From contig NZ_JAAKDW010000009.1 in the NCBI RefSeq assembly GCF_011038845.1, forward strand, positions 62,001-126,000: 64,000 nucleotides of DNA, given 5' to 3'. A program made the position numbers and the translations under genes. Below, in pieces: positions 1 through 8,731 of this stretch; position 1 is the first letter of the stretch, and every line of letters starts with the position of its first letter. Origin of the DNA: Enterococcus sp. ZJ1622. GTDB taxonomy: Bacteria; Bacillota; Bacilli; Lactobacillales; Enterococcaceae. A model generated the notes under the pieces. The model worked only from the letters and a program-made list of their open reading frames with translations. It was not told where the DNA came from and did not search any database.

Positions 1-1146
1 ATTGCTCTGGTTCGTTTGTCTTATTGACGATCTCCAGCCATTTCTGCTGCACTTCATCGAATAACACGTCGACTTCTTCTGAATGTTCCAAATAAAGCTC
101 GAAGCTCTGGCGTTGTTCTCTTGATAGCTGATTGAAAAAGTAATGGATTCTCTCATCTCCTGGCTGATAAAGCAAAATTGCAGCACTCGCTTTTTGATCC
201 CTTCCAGCACGTCCGATTTCCTGCACATAATTCTCCAGACTATCTGGCAGATCATAATGGACGACGTAACGGATATCTGGTTTGTCGATCCCCATGCCAA
301 ATGCATTTGTCGCTATTAGAAACTGCAATTTATTTTGACTGAACTGTTGCTGGAGCTGCCTTCTCTGGGAAGCATCCAACCCTCCGTGATAATAACCGAT
401 TGCGTACTTTCCACGAAACAGATGATAAAGCCGTTCAACTTCTTTTTTGTTGCGCAATAGATGATCATCGCACCTTTTGCTTTTGTCATCAACGCTTCAA
501 GCTCTTGTTCCTTTTGTTCCGTTTGTGTAACGAACAAGGAGATGTTCTCTCTGTTGACCGAATGTCGAACTAGGACAGGGTCTGTGGAAAATAGCACTCT
601 TTCGATATCTCTTTGGACGGGTGCTGTTGCGGTTGCGGTCAAAGCAAGTGTTACTGGCAAGCCGAGCTGTCGTCTGATTTCTCCCAAATACTGATATTCA
701 GGCCGGAAATCTACGCCCCATTGCGAGACACAGTGGGCTTCGTCCACTACGAACAACGCGATTTTCTGCCGCTTAAGCTGTTCCGAAAGTTCGGGATGAT
801 TCAGCATTTCAGGACTTAAAAACAAAAATTTATAGCGGGACAAATGTTTTATCACATAGTTTCTCTCTGACTTAGAAAGCAAGCTGTTATAAGCTACTAC
901 TTGTTTTTCTCCTTGTTTTTGCAATTGCATGACTTGGTCTTCCATCAATGAAAGAAGCGGAGACACAACGACGACTAATCCTTCTCGCAAATAACCGGCA
1001 AGCTGATAGCAGAGGCTTTTCCCATTTCCTGTTGGGAGCACAGCTAACACATCTTGTCCCTTCAATAATGTCTGGATGATCTCTTCTTGCCCTGGACGGA
1101 ACGAGGTGAATCCAAAGTACTTTGTCAGTTCATCTTGCAGTGTCAT
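1..1146 (-). pseudogene. recQ: RecQ-family DNA helicase (RecS/RecQ), frame-disrupted and cut by the window edge
   Basis: ATP-dependent 3'-5' DNA helicase of the RecQ family, acting in recombinational repair. The first RecA domain is intact: a Walker A-like loop (LPTGNGKS) near residue 40, the DEAH box in VVDEAHCVSQW and the TATA motif ALTATAT. After codon 235 the frame is lost at a run of six T (443-448 on the plus strand; AAAAAA in the mRNA). The continuation is in the -1 frame, where conserved helicase motifs resume (YHGGLDASQRR, ATNAFGMGIDKP, QEIGRAGRDQ) and run without a stop to base 1. Read literally, the zero frame stops at 316 after 276 codons. The site is a perfect A-AAA-AAG heptamer in the correct phase, so real mutation, assembly error and ribosomal slippage are all possible. 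The start overlaps the upstream partner gene by 17 bp. That pairing, next to a ferredoxin, matches ypbB-recS of Bacillus. Confidence 0.8.
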
Positions 1147-2161
1147 GTACGGATTCTCCTTTCAGTAACTGGATTTGATAAAAACGAAATTCGCCATAAT
1201 CCAATTTCCCATCTTCATTGATTGCTTTGTACTGCCAGTCACGTACAGGCACATCCAATTCGCTTAATTGTTTTTTTGTTTGTAGCGAGACTAACGATTC
1301 ATAAGGAAAATCATCAAAGAATAATGCCCATTCGATCAGATGATCAGTCACTGTTCCTTTTTTCAGATGCCGCTGTGCCATGACTGTTTCAATGGAGTGC
1401 CCGTTTTTGATCATCTCCCTAGTGATGAGCATACTTTGATTGTGGTTTTGAGTGAACAAAGGTGAGAGCAGCTGGTAAATAAGAAATTCAGGCTTTTTTT
1501 CGATTTCTGCCAAAAGAAGATGGGTCGACTTTGCTTGCTCGAGAAAAATTTCAGGCGTTTGTGCGTCATCAGACAACTGATAAGGAAGCAGTCCTACCTT
1601 TTCAGTTCCGGAAAACTGATTCGCCAGAAAATCTGCCACTTGGCTATCTAAGCGGGAAAACAATTCAAATAGTTCCTCATACATCGTTTCAATCAGTTCA
1701 TGCCGAGGAAGATTCATCTGAGCTAGCCACTTTTTTACTTGATACATGTAAAAAGGACTTGTTTCTGCAGGTAAGTAATCTTGATTTCTGCCGGCTAGAT
1801 TCGACACGACTTGGACGGCAAACTTGAGCAAACGCCAACACTCATTATAGGTTCTGCCATATCGGTCGAATCGTAGTCCCTGATATTTCGGTGCTACACG
1901 TTCCAGCTCTTCTTTTCCAGCAGAGGTGATCATTGCCTCGTTATCATCTAGCAAAAGCAGTCTATTTTCCTGAAGCTGGTCCAGCAATTGCTGAAACTCT
2001 TCCTGCGTCAACTTTGGAAAACTGTTATGTGCAAATAAAAGATCATTGACGAATCCATAGATCAAAACAGAGGTCGTCCGCTTTCCTGTGATCAGATGGA
2101 ACAATGAACTGACACGCAGCTTGTTTCCTGATGAAAATAAAGATAAAATAAACACAGTCAT
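1130..2161 (-). CDS. YpbB-type helix-turn-helix partner of RecQ/RecS
   Basis: A 343-residue protein of the YpbB type, encoded immediately before and overlapping the RecQ-like helicase, as in Bacillus (fer / ypbB-recS). The N-terminal part (LFHLITGKRTTS...) resembles the YpbB start. The C-terminal quarter (QRHLKKGTVTDHLIEWALFF) looks like the helix-turn-helix, RQC-like domain of this family, so a DNA-binding accessory role for the helicase is a reasonable inference. The ATG at 2161 has an AGGAGAA-type ribosome site about 5 bases upstream. Only 30 bp separate it from the divergent ferredoxin, so each promoter must overlap the other transcript's leader or gene start. Exact biochemical function is not known. 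Confidence 0.8.
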   Translation of the reverse strand: MTVFILSLFSSGNKLRVSSLFHLITGKRTTSVLIYGFVNDLLFAHNSFPKLTQEEFQQLLDQLQENRLLLLDDNEAMITSAGKEELERVAPKYQGLRFDRYGRTYNECWRLLKFAVQVVSNLAGRNQDYLPAETSPFYMYQVKKWLAQMNLPRHELIETMYEELFELFSRLDSQVADFLANQFSGTEKVGLLPYQLSDDAQTPEIFLEQAKSTHLLLAEIEKKPEFLIYQLLSPLFTQNHNQSMLITREMIKNGHSIETVMAQRHLKKGTVTDHLIEWALFFDDFPYESLVSLQTKKQLSELDVPVRDWQYKAINEDGKLDYGEFRFYQIQLLKGESVHDTAR

Positions 2162-2191
2162 AATATTCTCCTTAAGTTAGGATGGTTAAAA

Positions 2192-2410
2192 ATGTCATTG
2201 ATATGTAAACTTGTCCCTGAACGTTGTATCGCTTGCGGTCTTTGTCAAATCGAAGCACCGGATATTTTCGATTACGACGAGGAAGGCATCGTTTTGTTTG
2301 CACAAGAGCCGGAAGCACACCAACAGTTTGTCAGAAAAGACGAAGAAGCTTTTGTAAAGAAAGCCTATCAAAAATGTCCTGTTCGGGCAATCTTGTTAGA
2401 AGATAAATGA
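2192..2410 (+). CDS. fer: Ferredoxin, single [4Fe-4S] cluster
   Basis: A small 72-residue soluble electron carrier. Four cluster ligands are visible: C12, C15 and C18 in RCIACGLC, and C62 followed by proline (KCPV). This is the pattern of monocluster bacterial ferredoxins of the Bacillus Fer type. The rest is acidic, as expected. The ATG at 2192 follows TTAGGATGG. The gene is divergent from ypbB-recQ, an arrangement also found in Bacillus. It is followed directly by a relic of the modular repeat family. Confidence 0.92.
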   Translation: MSLICKLVPERCIACGLCQIEAPDIFDYDEEGIVLFAQEPEAHQQFVRKDEEAFVKKAYQKCPVRAILLEDK

Positions 2411-2542
2411 TCCCTTGAATCCTTGCTTGATCATCAATAAGTTCGATCAGATAAAGAACATGAAAAACTGTTTTTATCTGATCGTTCTTGCTATTTCATG
2501 TAGGGTAGCTTTTTCACAACCTTTGATACACGGTGTTCCAAC
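2411..2542 (-). repeat. Modular repeat relic between convergent genes; also a terminator-like hairpin
   Basis: Read on the minus strand, this stretch starts right after the stop of the hydrolase gene with the family's end motif (TTGGAACACCGTGTATCA). It continues with the family's start motif (AGGTTGTGAAAAAGCT), then a 12-bp perfect inverted repeat (2444-2455 with 2473-2484, CGATCAGATAAA) around the tip GTTTTTCA. It matches the layout of the complete units at 38, 50 and 62 kb, but its right half is degenerate. The hairpin may also stop transcription from both flanking genes. Confidence 0.7.
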
Positions 2543-3274
2543 TCACTTTATCTTTTTCAGCCAGTTCTCCATTGTATTGACGATTGCTGTTTGCTGATCG
2601 GCGTTGGTGATTCGTGCCTTCCCATCGCCTTTTTGTTCACCATAGCTACCAAATCCACCATGGTTTCCGCCGTTGATCGACACATATTCTGTTTGCTCTG
2701 GCAAGTACTGTTTCGCGTCTTCATAAGCTTCCTGATCCAATACGTGGTCTTCAGAGGCTGTGACTGTCAGTACTGGCAGCTTTGATTCTTTCAGCGTACC
2801 TTTTTTGTCGGGATAGCTGGCAAGGAAAAATACGCCTTTCAGATGCGGATCTGCTTGATGTGTATATCGGCTACTCATCACGCCTCCCAGAGAGTGCCCG
2901 CCGATCACGTAATCTTTCTCGGGGAAGTCCTCCTTGATCTTGTCCGCCTTTTTCCCACCTAAAACAGCTAGATCGAGCGGCATCTTGGCGATCGCGACCG
3001 AATAACCGTTTTTTGCCAATCCTTCTGCCCAGATACTGTAGCTTTCCGGCTCGACTAAGGCACCAGGATAAAAAATCACTAAAGGTCGGCTGTCTTTTTC
3101 TTGGTTCTTTGCTTCAAAAAGCAGATAGTCTTCCTTCTCTTTTCCTTGCCTGAACGCTTGCTGGGCTTGTGAAGAGGGCTCATATATGTTTTGCTGGATA
3201 TAATAATAACCGGCACCACCGATGATTCCTAAAATCAGTACTAGACCGATCAGGATTCGCTTAAAAATTTTCAA
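2543..3274 (-). CDS. Membrane-anchored alpha/beta hydrolase
   Basis: A 243-residue alpha/beta hydrolase with one N-terminal membrane segment (residues about 5-25, rich in I, L and G) that should leave the catalytic domain outside the cell. The nucleophile elbow GGHSLGG gives the catalytic serine. The acid is probably the Asp in ASEDHVLD and the histidine the one in GGNHGGFG. Lipase/esterase or dienelactone-hydrolase-like chemistry is likely; the substrate cannot be told. A ribosome site (AAGGTGGAGAA) precedes the ATG at 3274. It is transcribed alone. Its stop codon abuts the end motif of a modular repeat. Confidence 0.8.
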   Translation of the reverse strand: MKIFKRILIGLVLILGIIGGAGYYYIQQNIYEPSSQAQQAFRQGKEKEDYLLFEAKNQEKDSRPLVIFYPGALVEPESYSIWAEGLAKNGYSVAIAKMPLDLAVLGGKKADKIKEDFPEKDYVIGGHSLGGVMSSRYTHQADPHLKGVFFLASYPDKKGTLKESKLPVLTVTASEDHVLDQEAYEDAKQYLPEQTEYVSINGGNHGGFGSYGEQKGDGKARITNADQQTAIVNTMENWLKKIK

Positions 3275-3376
3275 TTTTCTCCACCTTTCATTATTCGGGA
3301 CACGCCTTTCTAATTAAGTATACGTATTTACCATAGAAAAAATAAGAGAGAATTGCAACTTTTTCAGATAAAAAAA

Positions 3377-3413
3377 AGCAGGGACCTAGTTTTTTCCTAA
3401 AAAGGTCCCTGCT
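3377..3413 (-). terminator. Intrinsic terminator after pepV
   Basis: A 10-bp stem (AGCAGGGACC with GGTCCCTGCT) closes a 17-base loop. On the minus strand it is followed by a run of T (3370-3377). It lies 14 bases beyond the pepV stop codon. Confidence 0.9.
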
Positions 3414-3426
3414 GTTTGATTGTTTC

Positions 3427-4767
3427 TTATTTTGCGCACAAACGGTAAACCGCTTCTGCGTAAATTTCCATCGCTTTATACATGCTACTCAATTCCCAAC
3501 GTTCATTTGCTTGGTGCATGAAGTCAGGTGTGTCTGGGAACATTGCCCCAAATGCGACACATTGGTTCATCGTACGGGCAAAAGTTGCGCCTCCTGAAAC
3601 GAATGGTTCAGTCATGTCTCCAGTGATATCACGATAAGTCCCTAATAGATTTTTAACAAGTTCGCTGTCTAATGGCACATATAGTGAATCTAGGAAATCG
3701 AATTCTTCATAGGTCAATTCGTATTTCTTTGCAGTTTCTGTCAATTTTTCTACTAAGTCTTCTTTTTTTAATGTGACCGGGATACGCATATCAACGCCGA
3801 TTTTCGTTTGTTCCGGAGTGATTTCCAAGCTTGCGAAGTTCATAGTCAATTCACCAGACTGTTCATCCACTGTTTTACCTACTACTTGTTCTCCTGTGGC
3901 ATTTTCCTGGACTAGTTTTCCTAAGAAATCGATCGGTGCAAAATCAAATACATCAGAAAGCGCGATTGCTAGACGTGAGATCGCATTTACGCCTTCAGCA
4001 GCATCTTTTGCATGGATACTTTTTCCGAGAACGACGATCGAGTCACCTTTATCTTCGAAATCAAATCCGTGTTTCGTCAAAGATTCTTTTACTTCTGCTA
4101 ACTTTTCTCCAGCGTATGGTGCTGCATCAGGAACGACATTGAGTGCGCCACCAGCTTTCACTGAAAAATCAGATGTACCTGGTCCTGTCAAGTAAGCTTG
4201 CAGTAATCCTTTTTCAGCATAGATCAATGGGAATTCCGCATCTGGCGCAAATCCCTGTGTGATTCCTTCTTCTTTTTCATTGTATTTTTCTAAACAGCGC
4301 CATAAATTCTCTTCGTCAGTCCCAAAGATGAAACGAATCCGTGTTTTGAATTCAACGCCTGCATCCATCAAGGCTTTCACCGCATACATCGCAGCGATCG
4401 AAGGGCCTTTATCGTCTTGTGAACCGCGCCCAATCAGCCAGCCATCTTTGACAGTCGGATCGAATGGTTTCGTTTCCCAATTGTTCTCATCCCCTGCAGG
4501 AACCACATCCATATGACATAAGATCCCAAACAGCTCATCACCAGAACCGATTTCAGAATAGCCGTAATAGCCTTCAGGATCCTTGAATGTCTTGAATCCC
4601 AATCCTTCGCTGATTTCCAGTACCTTATCCAACGCTTCGATCACTTTTTTGCCGAAAGGATGACCTTCTCCTGCATCTGCCTCATCTAAGACAGATGGGA
4701 TTCGGATCAACTCGTTCAGTGATTCCAAAGCTTGTTCATGATGTTGTTCTGTAACAAATTGTTTCAT
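3427..4767 (-). CDS. pepV: Dipeptidase PepV (M20 metallopeptidase)
   Basis: A cytoplasmic di-zinc dipeptidase that releases amino acids from a broad range of dipeptides. The 446-residue length is usual for PepV. Metal-site motifs are visible in order: HMDVVPAG near residue 86, GRGSQDDKGPS (bridging Asp), FGTDEEN (catalytic and metal Glu), and the C-terminal HQANERW histidine. A lid domain lies between about residues 190 and 380. An AGGAGG ribosome site precedes the ATG at 4767. Downstream of a YfcC-type carrier on the same strand, but separated from it by a long hairpin, so probably its own transcript. Confidence 0.93.
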   Translation of the reverse strand: MKQFVTEQHHEQALESLNELIRIPSVLDEADAGEGHPFGKKVIEALDKVLEISEGLGFKTFKDPEGYYGYSEIGSGDELFGILCHMDVVPAGDENNWETKPFDPTVKDGWLIGRGSQDDKGPSIAAMYAVKALMDAGVEFKTRIRFIFGTDEENLWRCLEKYNEKEEGITQGFAPDAEFPLIYAEKGLLQAYLTGPGTSDFSVKAGGALNVVPDAAPYAGEKLAEVKESLTKHGFDFEDKGDSIVVLGKSIHAKDAAEGVNAISRLAIALSDVFDFAPIDFLGKLVQENATGEQVVGKTVDEQSGELTMNFASLEITPEQTKIGVDMRIPVTLKKEDLVEKLTETAKKYELTYEEFDFLDSLYVPLDSELVKNLLGTYRDITGDMTEPFVSGGATFARTMNQCVAFGAMFPDTPDFMHQANERWELSSMYKAMEIYAEAVYRLCAK

Positions 4768-4854
4768 AGTTGCAACCTCCTAATATGATAAAAAGGGTCA
4801 TGTCGAATTATTAGACACAACCTCTTTTTTCAAAATAAATACTATTCAAGAACC

Positions 4855-4932
4855 AGCGTCTTGAGAAACGGTATCGGACAATGGATGTACAAATCTGACT
4901 TCATTGATCCGAGTTGTTTCTCACAAGACGCT
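4855..4932 (-). terminator. Long interrupted hairpin between the YfcC carrier and pepV
   Basis: Outer arms AGCGTCTTGAGAAAC (4855-4869) and its near complement at 4916-4932 (a two-base bulge) enclose a second pair of arms, CGGACAATG-type and CATTGATCCG. The structure lies beyond the carrier's stop (5009) and before the pepV start. It may terminate the carrier transcript, although it lacks a long T run directly after the stem. The phrase GAGGTTGTGTC at about 4814-4824 (minus strand) recalls the start of the modular repeats. Confidence 0.5.
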
Positions 4933-5008
4933 TTGACGTTTTTTTCTAAAGTAGCTGAGTCAGCCTCTTCTATTCAATGATAGATGTTTCTATTTGATTT
5001 GTCTAGGA

Positions 5009-6532
5009 CTAAAACATTGCTGCTACGCCTAAGATGACACAGATCGCTACGAATAAGATCGCAATCAATTTACCTGTGAATTTCCACCATACGGACACAT
5101 CGAAGCGAGCGATAGCTACAGCACCCATTACGATAGCAGAAGTTGGAGTGATCAAGTTTACTAAACCAGATGCAGATTGATAAGCAGTGATGACTAAATC
5201 TTTACCTACACCGGCAAATTCTCCCATAGGTCCCATGATTCCCATTGTTGCGGCTGCTAAACCAGAAGTTGATGGGATCAGGAATGACATAGGGATGTAG
5301 AAAATAAATGTGATGATGATGAATACGCTTGATGATAATGAACTCAAGCCTTGTTCTCCCCAATGAAGGATCGTATCAGTGATCAGTCCATTGTTCATCA
5401 CTACTTGGATACCACGTGCTACAGCAACGACGATCGCAACACCGATCAAGTCAGAAGCGCCTGCTAAAAATTCAGAAACGAAATCAGATTCTTTCATACC
5501 ATAAGTGATAGCCACTACGATTGACATCACTAAGAACAGCATCGTGATTTCTGGGAAGTACCATTCTCCTAGTGGAAGCATGCTCTTACCTAGTACTGTA
5601 CCAAGTACTGGAAGACCAGTCAGCCATTTTGTCAATGATTCGAAGATCGTGAAGTTTGGATTCAACGTTGTCCAAGGAATCAAACTGATGATCATGATAC
5701 CGAATGTGATGAAGAACAATACATTGACATGTTTTTGTTTTTTCGTGATCATTTCTTGACGGCCAATTGCTTCGATATCAAAATGTTTCATATCTTCATT
5801 CCGTTGATTATAAACCAATGATTTCGTTGGATCTTTTTCGATTTTTGAAGCATACCGGTAAACATAGACGATCGAAATCGCAAGCAATACGACAAACATC
5901 AGAAAACGCAAGCCGATCCCTTCACCCATTGAGATACCAACTGCTTGTGATGCTACCCCTGTTGCAAACGGGTTGACAGTAGATGCTAGACAGCCTACTT
6001 GTGAACCAACTAAAACGATTGCAACTGCGACAACAGTATCAAATCCTACCGCCATCATGACTGGGATCAGCAAAGCATAGAACGGGATTGTTTCTTCAGC
6101 CATTCCGTAAGTCGATCCGCCTAGAGCGAACAAGATCATCAATACAGGAATCAGCATTTTTTCTTTTCCCTTGAATCGTTTGACGACAGAAGCGATCCCC
6201 GCATCTAGTGCGCCAGTCTTGTTGATGATTCCTAAAAATCCTCCAACGATCAAAATAAAGAAAGAGATTGGGATAGCCGCTGGTGTTTCTTTTGTCAATT
6301 CACCTGCTGGTACACCAAGCATCCCATTGACTGGTGCCATGAAAATATCCCACAGCCCTTGAGGATTTTGCTGTACTCGTTCATATGAGCCTGCTACGAT
6401 ATTTCCTGCATCATCCACACTGTAATGCCCAGCCGGTATAAACCAAGTTAATACAGCGATGATCGCGATGATAATGAATAAGACCGTATACGCTGAAGGC
6501 ATTTGAAACTTTTTCTTCTTTGTCTGTTCCAT
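5009..6532 (-). CDS. YfcC-family membrane carrier (AbgT/ArcD-like)
   Basis: A polytopic membrane protein of about 507 residues, with a first helix at residues 13-33 (AYTVLFIIIAIIAVLTWFIP) and about a dozen hydrophobic segments. It belongs to the YfcC family, often named as arginine/ornithine antiporter-like or C4-dicarboxylate-type carriers. Family motifs visible include GGSTYGMAEETIPFY, the loop LASTVNPFATGVASQ and the later repeat PSTSGLAAATMGIMGPMGEFAGV. Substrate is not certain; peptides or amino acids would fit the neighbouring dipeptidase. The ATG at 6532 is preferred over an upstream in-frame start at 6565 because GGAAGGAAGAAG sits directly before it. Confidence 0.85.
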   Translation of the reverse strand: MEQTKKKKFQMPSAYTVLFIIIAIIAVLTWFIPAGHYSVDDAGNIVAGSYERVQQNPQGLWDIFMAPVNGMLGVPAGELTKETPAAIPISFFILIVGGFLGIINKTGALDAGIASVVKRFKGKEKMLIPVLMILFALGGSTYGMAEETIPFYALLIPVMMAVGFDTVVAVAIVLVGSQVGCLASTVNPFATGVASQAVGISMGEGIGLRFLMFVVLLAISIVYVYRYASKIEKDPTKSLVYNQRNEDMKHFDIEAIGRQEMITKKQKHVNVLFFITFGIMIISLIPWTTLNPNFTIFESLTKWLTGLPVLGTVLGKSMLPLGEWYFPEITMLFLVMSIVVAITYGMKESDFVSEFLAGASDLIGVAIVVAVARGIQVVMNNGLITDTILHWGEQGLSSLSSSVFIIITFIFYIPMSFLIPSTSGLAAATMGIMGPMGEFAGVGKDLVITAYQSASGLVNLITPTSAIVMGAVAIARFDVSVWWKFTGKLIAILFVAICVILGVAAMF

Positions 6533-6981
6533 ATTCTTCTTCCTTCCTTTTCTCTTTAGAACCACTGTTTTTGGCTCTATCGTTATTTTATCAAAAAGAG
6601 CGTCAGAACAAAAATAATATCACGTGTTTTATCAAACTTTGTTCAAAAAAATTCGCTTTTTGACCAATCTGCCCTCCTTTTCGTATAAAAATAATGAAAA
6701 ACTTCTTTCAATATGATTGTAGCGTTCCACCATCTTTTTCTTTCAGACCTATTTATCATTATAAAAGAGAGCATTTTCTCTTTTTCAAACAATCGATTCA
6801 TTTTTATACATAAAAAATGAAAATACTCAATTTGCGCTAATAAAACGTTTACATCTATTCTGTTCCTGTATTTTTTTTCAAAAAAATCTGCACAAAAAAA
6901 TTTTCTCCGTTACTAAAAGAATTTACAAAAAAGCAGTCGAGGAGGCACTGCCTCTTCAGCAATGTCTTTTTGACATAAAAA
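6533..6981 (-). promoter_or_regulatory. AT-rich leader of the YfcC carrier; candidate promoter
   Basis: About 450 bases without a gene. Read on the minus strand, TTGAAA (6783-6788) and TATAAT (6758-6763) stand 19 bases apart and could be a promoter about 200 bases before the start codon. A partial cre-like sequence, ATAAAACGTTTACA (6840-6853), matches the CcpA consensus except in its first two bases. Nothing else is recognisable. Confidence 0.35.
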
Positions 6982-7023
6982 ACCGATCCTCAAAAGTTCG
7001 TTCGACTAACTTTGAGGATCGGT
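6982..7023 (-). terminator. Intrinsic terminator after ribU
   Basis: ACCGATCCTCAAAAGTT pairs with AACTTTGAGGATCGGT with one bulged A. The minus strand continues with a T-rich run (TTTTTTATG). It sits 50 bases past the ribU stop. Confidence 0.9.
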
Positions 7024-7072
7024 GTATTTTGAATGTCGGTTTGTTTCTCTTATCTCTTATTATGGATGATTT

Positions 7073-7684
7073 TTATTTTATGACTGTATGTCGCTGTGCG
7101 AGTTGATGCTGTTTCCTACTTAGCCATGGAAGCAACTTAGCATGCAAGACTAAAAAGGCGGCACTCACGATGAATCCTTTGATCAGATTAAATGGAACGA
7201 TCCCGATCAGCACATAATTGACTAACGGCATCCCCAGCATCTGATTAGCATTCAGACCTAAAAACATGAGGTATAACGGTGTAATGACAAAATAATTAGC
7301 CACACTCATGAAAAGAGTCAATGCAAGTGTTCCTGTGATCACACCTAAGAATTTGTTTCTTCCTTCATGTCGATTTTTCTGTCTGAAGAAATAAAAGATC
7401 GGCAAAGTAAACATCGAGGTAGCTAGAAAGCTAGCCACATCCCCCACTAGATTGTCTGGTGAAAAACCAGTAGTGAGCAAATGCAAGATAGATCGTAATA
7501 AAGCGGTCAATACACCAGCTGCTGGCCCGAATAAAAACATACTGATCAGTACTGGGATATCACTAAAGTCGATCTTTAAAAAACCAAAAGCTGGCATGAT
7601 TGGAAAAGCAAGAAATTGCAAAACCAATCCGATTGCAGCAAACATCGCTACCGCAACCATTTTTTGTACACGGGTGTTCTTCAT
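7073..7684 (-). CDS. ribU: Riboflavin ECF transporter S component RibU
   Basis: Substrate-binding membrane subunit that captures riboflavin and works with the shared EcfA-EcfA'-EcfT energising module (not in this window). The 203-residue length and six hydrophobic segments fit. Family sequences are visible: an N-terminal helix with AAIGLVLQFLAFPI, the DIPVLISMFLFGP loop, and NYFVITPLYL / NYVLIGIVPFNLIKG in the second half. The identification is reinforced by the FMN riboswitch directly upstream. ATG at 7684 is preceded by AGGAGGA. Single-gene transcript ended by the hairpin at 6982-7023. Confidence 0.95.
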   Translation of the reverse strand: MKNTRVQKMVAVAMFAAIGLVLQFLAFPIMPAFGFLKIDFSDIPVLISMFLFGPAAGVLTALLRSILHLLTTGFSPDNLVGDVASFLATSMFTLPIFYFFRQKNRHEGRNKFLGVITGTLALTLFMSVANYFVITPLYLMFLGLNANQMLGMPLVNYVLIGIVPFNLIKGFIVSAAFLVLHAKLLPWLSRKQHQLAQRHTVIK

Positions 7685-7747
7685 TTGAAATCCTCCTGTT
7701 AGGACTCCTCTTCAGCGAACTATCTGACGTTTCTCTACAAAATAAAA

Positions 7748-7776
7748 AACTCTATTTTCCCAGGGAAAACAGAGTT
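7748..7776 (-). terminator. Expression-platform terminator of the FMN riboswitch
   Basis: AACTCTATTTTCC pairs with GGAAAACAGAGTT around a short loop. The minus strand continues with five T (7743-7747). It lies between the aptamer and the ribU start codon, so FMN-bound aptamer would allow it to form and stop transcription. Confidence 0.85.
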
Positions 7777-7814
7777 AGAGTCATTTGATCAAGCGTGCGT
7801 CAAATAAGCTCTAT

Positions 7815-7932
7815 CTTCTTTATCCAGACTTTACTGTCGGTATCGGAATTTCACCGATTCAGCTATCTCAAAAAGAAATAGGTCGTGGACTATAACCACC
7901 GGTCGGGAATTTCACCCTGCCCCTGAAGACGA
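7815..7932 (-). ncRNA. FMN riboswitch (RFN element) controlling ribU
   Basis: On the minus strand the hallmark segments occur in order: CTTCAGGGGCAGGGTGAAAT, TCCCGACCGGTGGT, then ATAGTCCACGACC, a variable hairpin, GGTGAAATTCCGATACCGAC and AGTAAAGTCTGGAT. This is the conserved multi-helix FMN aptamer. It is followed by a terminator and then ribU, the usual layout for FMN-repressed riboflavin uptake. Confidence 0.97.
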
Positions 7933-8014
7933 ACCATATATTTTTTTGTTTACTCTTTCATTATACATAGCTTTATAAAAAAAGCAACGATTTATACTTA
8001 TAAAAAGTAAGCAA

Positions 8015-8731
8015 TCATTTTGAATGATTCAGCAAGCTACTGATCTCTTTTTTGTTCAATTCGCGATAATCCCCCGGACGTAAGCCCTGAAGCGTCAGAT
8101 CACCGTATTTTTCCCGTTTCAGTTTCTGCACAGGAAGACCTACAGCTTGCAGCATATTTTTCACTTGATGGTTTCTTCCTTCGTGGATCGTCAATTCGAC
8201 GATACTGTGATTCGTTTTAGGATCAACTGACAGGATCTGGAATTTTGCAGGAGAAGTCCAGTGCCCTTCGATTTTGATTCCTTTCGTCAAAGGTGCCAAC
8301 ATCGATTTGGTCGCGATCCCTTTTACTTTTGCGACATAGACTTTATCGACTTCATGTTTCGGATGGGTCAGTCGCTGAGCAAAGTCGCCATCGTTCGTTA
8401 GTAATAGAATGCCTGATGTATCATAATCCAAGCGTCCCACTGGATAGATCCGTTCTTTCACCATCGGAAGAAGATCTGTGACTACCTTTCTCCCTTTGTC
8501 GTCTGCTACAGCGGATATGACGCCTTTTGGTTTATAAAGCAGATAGTACCCATATTCTTCTTGATAGATCGGCACTTCGTCGACTTCGACAGTATCATGT
8601 TTGCCGACTTTGACACCTAATTCTTTTACCACTTTTCCATTTACTTTGACACGTCCTGCAAGAATATATTCTTCTGCTTTTCGACGCGAGGTGATCCCAG
8701 CGTGAGCGATCACTTTTTGCAATCTTTCCAT
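8015..8731 (-). CDS. rluB: 23S rRNA pseudouridine synthase RluB
   Basis: RsuA/RluB-family pseudouridine synthase, 238 residues, which modifies a uridine in the peptidyl-transferase region of 23S rRNA. An S4 RNA-binding domain is at the N terminus (RLQKVIAHAGITSRRKAEEYI). The catalytic motif GRLDYDTSGILLLTNDGDF contains the active-site Asp. The start codon overlaps the scpB stop by one base, so translation is coupled. Last gene of the fur-to-rluB minus-strand run. Confidence 0.93.
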   Translation of the reverse strand: MERLQKVIAHAGITSRRKAEEYILAGRVKVNGKVVKELGVKVGKHDTVEVDEVPIYQEEYGYYLLYKPKGVISAVADDKGRKVVTDLLPMVKERIYPVGRLDYDTSGILLLTNDGDFAQRLTHPKHEVDKVYVAKVKGIATKSMLAPLTKGIKIEGHWTSPAKFQILSVDPKTNHSIVELTIHEGRNHQVKNMLQAVGLPVQKLKREKYGDLTLQGLRPGDYRELNKKEISSLLNHSK

